Shown piece after piece: positions 18,601 through 25,900 of a stretch of 54,045 nt of DNA. This DNA comes from CAZFCK01 sp964517355 (lineage in GTDB: Bacteria; Desulfobacterota; Desulfovibrionia; Desulfovibrionales; Desulfovibrionaceae), in contig CAZFCK010000003.1 in assembly GCA_964517355.1 (NCBI GenBank), forward strand, positions 1 through 54,045. The letters are read 5' to 3'. The translations under genes and the position numbers were made by a program. Under the pieces are notes generated by a model. It saw only the letters and a list, made by a program, of their open reading frames with translations, made no database searches and was not told the origin of the DNA. Position 1 is the first letter of the stretch. Every line of letters begins with the position of its first letter.

Positions 18601-19902
18601 AAACATGCCTCTGATAGTGCGACCCTGGCAGAACTGGCCTATACCTATGATACTGATGGCCGCATTATCAAGGAAACGGTCGATGCATCCCTAGCGCCTG
18701 ATGCCGATAGCTCTATCATCAATGCCACGTATGGGACAACAAACCGGTTCACGAATTGGGGTGGCAAAACCCTCAGCTATGACGATGACGGCAATCTTTT
18801 GACTCTGGGCGATTCCCGTAACTTGAGCCTGAGTTATGACTTGCTCAACCGCCCAACATCCATGACCATCGACGGAGTGACCAGTACGTTTACATACGAT
18901 GCAATAGGCAACCGGGTAAAAATTGAACAGGACGGTGAAACTCGTGTCCTGCATTTCGACCAATGGATGCGCCCCCTATTTGAAACAAATGCCGACGGCA
19001 ATCTTGTCGCTGTGAATATCCTCATAGGTGGGTTGCTTATGGCGCGAAGCGACGGCGACGGCAATTTTGTGTTCCCGCTGTATGACAACACTGGGAACTG
19101 CCTCGCGCTCACCAACGAGGCCGGCGCGGTCATAACAGCCTTTGCCTACACTCCCCAGGGACTGAAAACAGCGGTGGGAACGGACACCTCGTTCCCGTAC
19201 ACCTATGTGGGGGGGCTAGGTGTCATGGATGACGGCAGCGGTATATACTTTATGCGCAACCGCTCATATGACGCGGTCACGGGTCGTTTTTTGCAACGCG
19301 ATCCTTTGTGCTATGTGGATGGCCCAAACCTTTATCTCTATGCCAGTAACAATCCCGTAAGCCTTGTGGACCCGCAAGGTACCGTTGCCGCCGAAGCCGC
19401 TATCATCGCCTCAGTACCAACAGTTGCCGTCGGGGTATCCACAGGCTTGACGATATATGCTGCAGGAGATGGTGTGTACACAATGGGGGTTCAGGTCGCG
19501 GCGGGTGCCAACATACAACAGAGAAAATCCCAACTTGATGATTTAAGCAAGTTTGCGGAGCGCCGGGCGGTAAAAAATCTGGCTTCTTTGAATCGGCTGA
19601 ACGAAATGATGAAAAATGAGAAATGCCCAAGCGTCAAGGCAAAATTGCTGAAACGGGCTCTTTATCATGAACAGAGAGCTAAAAAATTTCAGAAAATGAA
19701 AAATGACAGGGATTTCGATTATATGCATACTGTTTTAGATAGTATGGGCAACAGACTCGAGACAGGGAACGTGGCTGTTTCAACAACCAGCGGTTTCGTG
19801 CAAAGCACTGCAATCGGCGGCATTGGGCCTGGGGTGGGGCTGGGCAAAGGCGAAACAGCGGCCATGGATATCATCAATTCGACTGTAGTGCCAAATTTGT
19901 AA
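15634..19902 (+). CDS. Exported RHS/YD-repeat polymorphic protein
   Basis: 1422 residues from the ATG at 15634 with a G-rich ribosome site. A signal peptide is clear (SRKSKQLFWAACILACSIFFFVSPSFA). A DUF6531-like region (NLVISDTEYASSGLGPDLSMTRTW) precedes more than twenty YD repeats such as TYTYDANGNLATSVTPLGKTT, which build the RHS cocoon shell, then the RHS core signature RNRSYDAVTGRFLQRDPL...NLYLYASNNPVSLVDPQG. The final 170 residues after that signature form the variable tail: a Gly/Val/Ala-rich segment followed by a basic helical part (KLLKRALYHEQRAKKFQKMKND). In RHS proteins this tail is normally a toxin; I recognise no known toxin fold. Secretion would be by Sec, as no VgrG or PAAR partner is nearby. 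The island or phage boundary follows within 700 bases. Confidence 0.9.
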   Translation: MANESPMSLSRKSKQLFWAACILACSIFFFVSPSFAAISIKYNLPVYYGSSGSDDTYVGDSKVSYSIAYIIEASDRSVDNLITTVSDGIWASKLTISAQASGPNCTHSITVKATFDSGGIQWTETILSETTIDGSLAQSFDVAANCVKLEVIVYCDTESNYWIKRSEVLMTAGYTGNYRISGSTSTPKVLQKALQGTPGDNVQTLYTGGKRGDGLATCSLVGLPGYHVNTSTLNLVISDTEYASSGLGPDLSMTRTWNSSAGDDAGSGMFGKGWSFAYVAQVTSDGTSDGPATLLRNGQQLEFPPKTESTDGGTTTTEFYPPVTGMLDTLQGVFPEDVKNSYYLLTRYADKHVWRFNHASSSGDTHTYALASITDRNCNAVDFTYNADGTLQSITDAAGRATTFAYDGFKRCRSMTAPTGAAASYAYDANGRLQQTIDFMDYVSSFAYDADGRITSMTTEGKTTSFAYTEIDGITLLASATNALGKTTTYNRDSDTKVTITSPEGIVSEYANVNGKTRNHRPALGMSPYTNIEYNDEGLPETVTHYREAGDNSEEKFEYDTRGNVTKYTDLYGGEATYTYDSGDNLLTSTDPLGNTTTYTYDANGNLATSVTPLGKTTTYTCDDKGLLTSVINSDSSTNTYSYDNKGNLVSATDTGGNSWTYGYDTQGSHMTSSTTPLGNKTTYTYDANQRLTKETRADDSTNAYTYSCCALTSFANAAGNTWTISRDALLNPLTKTDPLGRTVSMVYDDDQRLTSFITPLGRTLSFDYFEDGLVKKNTYPDGGIVSYTYDHPQGTRTSITDQKDSPGTSTFTYDELGKVLTLYDGGSTTISYTYDELARMSTMTNARGQVVAMVYDADGRLTGISHDGTSAATFSWNDRNRLISYADATGTTTYTRNSLGATTNIAYPSGKDVDMGYDADGNLTSITYPGALAVSYTYDVRGRPTKVSFDGNSVDIAYDSADNLASFTRSNGVTTTFTYDAAGQLTAVKHASDSATLAELAYTYDTDGRIIKETVDASLAPDADSSIINATYGTTNRFTNWGGKTLSYDDDGNLLTLGDSRNLSLSYDLLNRPTSMTIDGVTSTFTYDAIGNRVKIEQDGETRVLHFDQWMRPLFETNADGNLVAVNILIGGLLMARSDGDGNFVFPLYDNTGNCLALTNEAGAVITAFAYTPQGLKTAVGTDTSFPYTYVGGLGVMDDGSGIYFMRNRSYDAVTGRFLQRDPLCYVDGPNLYLYASNNPVSLVDPQGTVAAEAAIIASVPTVAVGVSTGLTIYAAGDGVYTMGVQVAAGANIQQRKSQLDDLSKFAERRAVKNLASLNRLNEMMKNEKCPSVKAKLLKRALYHEQRAKKFQKMKNDRDFDYMHTVLDSMGNRLETGNVAVSTTSGFVQSTAIGGIGPGVGLGKGETAAMDIINSTVVPNL

Positions 19903-19954
19903 TGGAAACGGGGTGTTATACGATTCCACAACAGCTCATAAGGTAGGGTACGCC

Positions 19955-20260
19955 ATGAAATATATATCCATTCTCGCCATGGTGGTGTTTCATTTGCTTC
20001 TTTCCACGGCAGCCTTCGCCGTCTACGAGGTGACATACTCCTATGACGACAACGGCCGTCTCACACGGGCTGAATACGATACCGGCCTGACCATCGACTC
20101 CGCCTACGACAAGGCCGGAAACATACTCACTCTGGAAAAAGCCGGAGGCGGCGTCAAGCCGTCCGGGGTTCCCCTCGGGCCAATCTGGCTTGTGCCGTTC
20201 TTCTTCGTTCTCCTCTTTGGGACGGGCCTGCTGATGCGGAGACGCTGGAGAAAAATATAA
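19955..20260 (+). CDS. Mini-RHS protein with C-terminal membrane anchor
   Basis: 101 residues from the ATG at 19955 (GGTAGGGTA upstream). It has an N-terminal signal sequence (YISILAMVVFHLLLSTAAFA), then a single RHS/YD unit (VTYSYDDNGRLTRAEYDTGL...YDKAGNILTLEKA), and finally a hydrophobic helix WLVPFFFVLLFGTGLLM followed by RRRWRK, the layout of a CTERM-type sorting signal or stop-transfer anchor. It begins 52 bases after the RHS gene, the usual position of an immunity gene. It may be an anchoring or shell-capping partner, or a decayed remnant of an RHS gene; direct toxin immunity cannot be shown. Confidence 0.7.
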   Translation: MKYISILAMVVFHLLLSTAAFAVYEVTYSYDDNGRLTRAEYDTGLTIDSAYDKAGNILTLEKAGGGVKPSGVPLGPIWLVPFFFVLLFGTGLLMRRRWRKI

Positions 20261-20269
20261 GGCTGTAGT

Positions 20270-20313
20270 CAGGGGAATGGGGGCGGCACGTTAGGCCTGT
20301 CCCCGTTCCCCTG
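20270..20313 (+). terminator. Stem-loop terminating the RHS operon
   Basis: CAGGGGAATGGGG at 20270-20282 pairs with CCCCGTTCCCCTG at 20301-20313 with one mismatch pair; the loop is about 18 bases. It lies 10 bases past the mini-RHS stop. No T-run follows. Confidence 0.6.
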
Positions 20314-20590
20314 ATGCGCGATGGAACTCATGAGCTGGGTCGAGATGACTTCTCGCCACTACCGGTGTCAGAGTCTTGAGCTTCAAGGCGAAGGATTTAT
20401 CCACCATGAATTTAGGTTCCATCCGTTAAATTTAGTTGTGTGTGGACTATTACTGTAAAGACCTGTAGGACAATTTCTACCTGACACAACGCTTTTCATC
20501 ATGACTCCAGCAGGTTAGCCTTGATTGGCCGGAGACCATGGCCTGTTTTGGCATCATAACCAGCTGAAATAATGATGTGGTGGAAGGTCT

Positions 20591-20664
20591 TGTGGCTAAA
20601 ACGCGTCACTTAAAATGAAAAAATATGTCACTTAAAATGAAAACAATTTTCCATTTTAAGTGAC
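20591..20664. repeat. Candidate left end of the Mu-like prophage with transposase-binding repeats
   Basis: Two direct copies of GTCACTTAAAATGAAAA (20605-20621 and 20627-20643) are spaced 22 bases apart, followed by an inverted copy TTTTCCATTTTAAGTGAC at 20647-20664. The inverted copy is identical over 18 bases to 51042-51059 at the other side of the phage genes. Motif and spacing resemble MuA end-binding sites, whose left-end core is TTCACTTGAAGTACGAAAA. A terminal TG at 20591 or 20593 fits Mu-type ends; I could not find a matching 5-bp target duplication. The sequence from 20314 to here and on to 20768 holds no supportable gene. Confidence 0.65.
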
Positions 20665-20768
20665 AAATATAGTTTAAGACATAGATATATATCTATCTAT
20701 AATCAAGCCTGTGAGCCTGTGTCTCCACCTCAGCTTGAGCCCGTGTCATTTGTCAAAGAACAAAACCG

Positions 20769-21533
20769 TTAATAATTACTTATCAGAACTTCTTGAGCCA
20801 AGGGGCGGTGTTTATTGCCGCAGCTATAACGTACCTTGGCCGTATCAATGGCGAAGTTACGGTACAAGTCGCGCATCACTGGTGTGTCCGCTTGGCTTAG
20901 TAAATATTTGCCCTTAATACGGCTCAGAATATCCGCCAATATGAAATGATCCTTTTCTGAAAAAATATTTTTTCCGTATACATCTTCACATCCGACATAA
21001 GGTGGATCAATGTAAAAAAACGTCTCTGTACGATCATATTTTTTAATAACATCCTGATATGAAAGCTGTTCAATGTATACTCTCGCCAAACGAATATGTA
21101 CGGCCGAAAGCTCTTCCTCAACGCGCAACAAGTTAAAGCGAGGAGGTTGCACCGCTGAATACCCAAAAGATGGATTGGGTATTCTACCTGAAAAACATAA
21201 TTTTTGAATATAGTAAAAACGTGCCGCTCTTTGAATATCTGTTAATAATTCAGGTGGTTGATCAAGCTCTCGATAGAAATATTCTCGGCTGCACAGCGCA
21301 AACTTAAAATGCCGTAAAAATTCTTCCAGATGGTTTTGAAGTACACGATAGAGGTTTGCGACATCCTTACTAATGTCGTTGATCACTTCAACCTTCGAAA
21401 TTTCTTTACGAAAAAGCACCCACGCGCCTCCACAAAACGGCTCGACATAGCACGTATGCGTCGGTATCCGGGATACGATTTCCTTGCAAAGACGTGATTT
21501 TCCACCAATCCAACCTGCTAACGGCGATTTCAT
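20769..21533 (-). CDS. dam: D12-class DNA adenine-N6 methyltransferase
   Basis: Transfers a methyl group from SAM to adenine in DNA. The family motifs are clear in 254 residues: GWIGGKSRL at the N-terminus, YVEPFCGGAWV (SAM binding), and the catalytic FYIDPPYVG, with CFSGRIPNPSFGY between. This is a Dam/T4-Dam-like orphan enzyme; no restriction endonuclease is adjacent, so it probably protects phage DNA or regulates gene expression (Mu itself uses Dam methylation for mom control). It is clearly more AT-rich than the neighbouring tail genes, a sign of separate acquisition, and is the terminal gene of the phage at this end. Confidence 0.9.
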   Translation of the reverse strand: MKSPLAGWIGGKSRLCKEIVSRIPTHTCYVEPFCGGAWVLFRKEISKVEVINDISKDVANLYRVLQNHLEEFLRHFKFALCSREYFYRELDQPPELLTDIQRAARFYYIQKLCFSGRIPNPSFGYSAVQPPRFNLLRVEEELSAVHIRLARVYIEQLSYQDVIKKYDRTETFFYIDPPYVGCEDVYGKNIFSEKDHFILADILSRIKGKYLLSQADTPVMRDLYRNFAIDTAKVRYSCGNKHRPLAQEVLISNY

Positions 21534-21742
21534 CTCATCAAACCTTTACGTTTGCCGCTCAACCCTGCTATCTCCCTAACCAGTCGTCGGGACACCTCCT
21601 GACAGGCGAGGGAGCGGCAGGCTTGGCCGTGGACCGGTGCTGCTACACCGAGTCAGTGGGGGTGTTCCCGCACCCCCGCCCGCTCCACTCACTCCATTTA
21701 CATTCTCTCTACGTCCCATCACATCGGAACGTCTTCATATCG
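21534..21742. other. GC-rich structured intergenic segment upstream of dam
   Basis: About 210 bases without a supportable gene. It holds a perfect hairpin GGGGGTG-TTCCCG-CACCCCC at 21658-21677 and several further short complementary blocks (for example around 21600-21650). On the minus strand this lies in the 5' region of dam. A structured leader or terminator/antiterminator is possible. Confidence 0.4.
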
Positions 21743-22336
21743 TTAACCGGGTATTCTCCCGTATTGTTCACTGGTGTTTCCCGAGGCTGAGCGGATGCGG
21801 GACTCGGCGCCTTCAGGCAGGATCCAGTTACGCAGCCACTCATGAAAACAGGGTGCGGTACTGGATCTGTTGATGTCATAAAAGTGAGGAGAACCGTCCA
21901 TAGGCAGCCCTAAAAGGCGAATTTCGGAATAGCCCATGGAAAGTGCCGTCAGGACGGCAAAATGGCCGGAACCCTTGGGGGAAAAACGCGGCTTGGCTGC
22001 ACGCCAGGCCACGGCTGACGCGCCCAAGGCAGAATCCATCCCATACTGTTTACGCCAGGAATGAACATACGAGACATTGCCCTGTTGTTGTGACATTCGA
22101 AGTCGGAACAAAGGCTCGATAAGCAGATTCCAATGCATGCTTATGGCGTGATGCACGCGTCCGGTAACTCCCATGAGTGCGTGACTGATCACCATTACAT
22201 CGCCATTAATCCCGCAACGCCTGATGTCGTCGGATACGCAGCGAGCCGTACCGATTATGCTGCAGCAACAATGATCTTTTCTCGGGTAAGCGCCACCCCC
22301 GGCGGAAATAGCAAGTGGACGTTCGATGTCCTGCAT
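21743..22336 (-). CDS. Phage protein with Rossmann/DUF115-like motifs
   Basis: 197 residues; the ATG at 22336 overlaps the stop of the preceding gene (TGATG), so the two are translationally coupled. Glycine-rich SAGGGAYP at the start and GSGHFAVLTALSMGYSEIRLLGLPMDG near residue 130 resemble the nucleotide-binding loop and core strand of DUF115/MptE-like and LPS-modifying phage proteins. The name is not secure. Its place after the tape-measure block, where tail-tip or fibre genes are expected, makes it a candidate for modifying a receptor or virion component. Confidence 0.55.
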   Translation of the reverse strand: MQDIERPLAISAGGGAYPRKDHCCCSIIGTARCVSDDIRRCGINGDVMVISHALMGVTGRVHHAISMHWNLLIEPLFRLRMSQQQGNVSYVHSWRKQYGMDSALGASAVAWRAAKPRFSPKGSGHFAVLTALSMGYSEIRLLGLPMDGSPHFYDINRSSTAPCFHEWLRNWILPEGAESRIRSASGNTSEQYGRIPG

Positions 22337-22722
22337 CACTCCACCTCCAGCTTGATAGCCGATACTCTATAATAATGATCATCACGCGGGTCTGCATAGT
22401 CCACCACCAAGGTCGCTTCTATGACAGGCGCGTCTTGGTGCCGCCAGAGTACAGAACGTCTTGAGCCATCATGAAGGAGCAATTCCATGGCGTTTTCGGT
22501 GTTGACGACTAAGTCCTGCAATTGCAACAGCAGGTCTCGGCGCATGAAGGCCTCACCGCCTAGGGTTACGGGGCGTCCGGACTCTCCAGGCATGCGTACG
22601 GTGTAGCGCACCCGACGTCCACCGAGTGTACATTTAGAAGTCGCCCTAACCGGGCTCCAGTTAAATTCATCAATCCAACGCAGGTTGTCGGGGAGCGTGA
22701 GTGAATGTAGTGATATGGTCAT
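22336..22722 (-). CDS. Tail-region protein, possible distal-tail component
   Basis: 128 residues from the ATG at 22722, which has AGAGGTG five bases upstream (the frame is open 21 bases further). The composition is strand-rich: TISLHSLTLPDNLRWIDEFNWSPV, then CTLGGRRVRYTVRM and VLWRHQDAPVIEATLVVDYADP. The length and position directly after the tape measure fit a siphovirus Dit-like or head-tail ring protein, but no diagnostic motif is visible. Coupled to the next gene by TGATG. Confidence 0.6.
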   Translation of the reverse strand: MTISLHSLTLPDNLRWIDEFNWSPVRATSKCTLGGRRVRYTVRMPGESGRPVTLGGEAFMRRDLLLQLQDLVVNTENAMELLLHDGSRRSVLWRHQDAPVIEATLVVDYADPRDDHYYRVSAIKLEVE

Positions 22723-22747
22723 GTCACCTCTTAAGCGTTGCACACGC

Positions 22748-22990
22748 CTAGATGATGGTCATGGTTGTACGTTTGCCGCCGCGTGCGCGCCCCACAAGGG
22801 TTTCGCCGCGAACAAGCACGTCCGTGCCCACTGCGGGCATGGCGTTGCCGTTCACGTACACGCGCCGCAGCGCCCCCGAGGAAAAGCGCACCACCAACCG
22901 CGCCGGATCAAGCACCTTTTCCACCACGCCCAAGCGCAGCCCTTGTGTCCGGGGGCGCATGGAGTCCCGTATGGCCGTAAAATCGCTCAT
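22748..22990 (-). CDS. Small tail protein, hypothetical
   Basis: 80 residues, ATG at 22990 overlapping the tape-measure stop by four bases (ATGA). The sequence LGVVEKVLDPARLVVRFSSGALRRVYVNGNAMPAVGTDVLVRGETLVG has the rhythm of an OB-fold or small beta-barrel, as in short baseplate-hub or spike-associated proteins. Function unknown; context puts it in the tail module. Confidence 0.65.
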   Translation of the reverse strand: MSDFTAIRDSMRPRTQGLRLGVVEKVLDPARLVVRFSSGALRRVYVNGNAMPAVGTDVLVRGETLVGRARGGKRTTMTII

Positions 22991-25900
22991 CTGCTGCTCC
23001 TTGCCATTCTGGTCAATTCGTTGCGCAGCGCCCTGGCTGTTGCGCGCTTGGCCCGCACTTCGTACGGAGAGCCATTGATGTTCAGGGTCAGGGTGCCGAA
23101 ATCTTCCATATCGCCGCCCGTAGACGTTGAGGGCAGTGAAGCGGCCGCGCCGCCCACAAGTCCACCGGAAGCGAATTTTTGAACGCTCTTGAACGAGTCA
23201 AGCAAGCTGGCATCCATCCGGTTGACGGCCTGGAGCACCGGCAGACCGAGAGTCCGAACGACCCGCTCCTTCAGGACAAATTCCCCCGGCATCAGCCAGG
23301 CTGGAACGCTGTCTTTGCCCGGCGTGCCGACGTTGAGGGGCACGTGTCCGCCTTCGGCGAATTTGCGGATGCCCGCTTTCCCGCCGACCGCGCCGCTCAC
23401 AAGTCCGCCGGTAGCCAGCCAGTGCTTGAATCCGGAGATGGAGAGCGTGCCGTACTCCTCTTCCAGGTCGCGCAAGGCCTGGGCCTTTTCGATTTCAAGT
23501 TCCTGGATGCGCGTCAGAAAATCGCCGTACGTGGCGCGCAGGTCCAGACGGGCGGTGGCTTCGCTGTCGACGCCCTGGGCCGTGGCGTCGCGGCCTTCGC
23601 TCTTCACGTCGCGTTCGAGCAGGCGGTATTGGCCGGTGATTTCGCGACCGGCGCTACGTTCCACGCGGGCAAGCAACCGTTCGTAGCGCTTGCGCAGGGC
23701 GGCCTCTTTCTTGGCAGCGGTCTGATGCACGTGGATCTGATGCACGTTGCCGGTGCCGGTTCCGCCGCCGATCTTTTTGGAAAGTTCCCAAATCTCCTCG
23801 TATTCCGCGTCGAACTCGTCGGAGAGCCCCCGCATTTCCTCCTCCGCCTCCAGGGCAACGGCTTCGACCTCCATACGGTAGGCTTCCACCAGCTCCTCGA
23901 TGGCGCTTTGCAGCTCCTGCACCACGGCCACCAGCTCAAGGCGCTCCTGCTCCAGGAGGATGGCCAGGGATTCGTTGCCCTCGCGGCGCACGATGGCGAT
24001 CTTGTTTTCATATTCGCCGGAGATGGCGAGCTTTTGCCGCTCCAGGGCGGCGGTGGCGCTGTCGCCCGAGGCGATCTTTTGCGGCGCGTCCACGTCGTTG
24101 GCGCGGAACACCTCCAGGGAGTCGGCCACCACGCCCAGTGCAGAGGAGAGATAGGCCGCCGGGGTGTCGGTGATCTCCGGCAAGCGGATTCTGGAGGCCG
24201 TGGACGCGATGGTTGAGGCGTAGCGCGCGAGCAGCTCGTCTATGGAGCGCGCGCCGTATTTCTGCAGGATGTCGGATGCGGAGGAGAACGGCAGCCCCCA
24301 GCCGGTGCCGCTGCCGCGTGTGACGCTGCCGCCCTTGGCGAAGCGCGGCACCAGATCCACGATTTGCGGGGGCAAGACCAGCCCGCCCGAGGCGAAGCGG
24401 GGGATAACGTCCAGAGGCACGCGGCCGGAATTCAGGGCGTAAAGGAAATCCAGACCGTACTTTTTGACGGCCGAGGGCGTGAGCACGAATTCGTTGCGCG
24501 TGAGCATGGCCGGCACGTCGTCCCGCAAACCGGAGCCTTGCGAAATATGGGGCGAGGCCAGCCGCCGGAACACTTCGCCGCCCCGGGCGAAGCCTGGAAT
24601 TACTTTTCCTTCGATATTATTCACATTACCTTCGGTTACGATCTTGAACCGAAGCGTGCGCTCAGATTCAGCGGCCTCATCCGCTTTTTCCGCAACCTCG
24701 GCGATGGCGTCCCTGGCCTTGTCGGTATTGAGATTGAAGCTACTTCCACTCGAAAACGCGCCCATTGTATCAGGATCAATCGAGGGATTGATTTCCCCGG
24801 AACTCCTGATCCACGTGCGTTTTTCGCCCAGGCGTTGAGGCGGCAGCGTCGTTGTTGAAATCGAAGTCCTTCGTACGTCCGATGAAACCGAGCGCCCGGA
24901 CCAGCCGCCTCGAGACCCGCCTCGATTCCTATTTTTTGAAGATGTGTCCTTTTCCTGTTTTAAGCGGTCAAGTTCTTGTATTCCGGCGTTAACAGCTTCT
25001 TTCACGATGTCGGGCAATGAGGCGTACGCATCCTTAAAAACATCCGGCAAGTCCTTGGCCAGATCAATCATTCTATCAACAAGCGCATCCAACGCCCGCT
25101 GCTGGTCACCCGCGGAAACTTCAGCGGATTCCGCTATGGCCTCGTAATTCGCGATCCATTCCGCCGCCGACTGCCGCGCCATCGTGGCGGACGTGATACC
25201 CAGTCCATCAAAAGCGTTTTGAAGCGCATTTACTTTTTGTTGCAATTCTGGTGGCAACATTCCCTTGAGTTCAGCGGCGATCTGAGGGGATGCGACCGCG
25301 ACTTTGTCGAGCAACTGTTGCACTGCCGCAGCTGCTGACTCAAGAAATAGCTTCATTTGCAATTCAGATGCGCCGGCGGATTGTAGTTTGTAATACGCAT
25401 CTGTAATCTTATTGATCTGATTATTAAAAACGTCCAGGTCTTGCAGTTTCCATGTTGCCTTGATTTCTGCAATATGGTCATTCCATACTTTCATAGCGTC
25501 AGAGGCGCCCGAAACACCTTCGCGCAATTTTTCAAAGTTTTCCCTCGTCTTTCGAGCATTCTCCTGGGCTATTTCATTATATTGGCGTAGTTGATCAAGG
25601 GACTTTCCCGCCGCGTCAATGTTGCGTTGCGCGACCTTGAAGGCCTCGCCGAACATGCCAACAGAAGCGATCCCAATACTAATCGCAACCGATAACGGGT
25701 TGAGGGTCGCGACAAACGTGCTGAGAGACGTTACTGCACCGCTAATTTGACTGCCAGCCGCAGCCGCACTCGAGCCCACGGAAGTAAAACCGGCGATGGT
25801 TTGCGATCCTCCAGCGGCCATGGCCGCCACCCGCATGGCCTGGAAGGCCTGAGCCGCCTTGAGCGCCATAAAGGCCAACCCGCCGGCCCCGCCCAGCACC

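Noticed and set aside
23179..24216. 345-codon plus-strand open frame
   Set aside because: It is antisense to the tape-measure gene; its His/Gly/Phe-rich composition is what a GC-rich opposite strand produces, and it has no own ribosome site.
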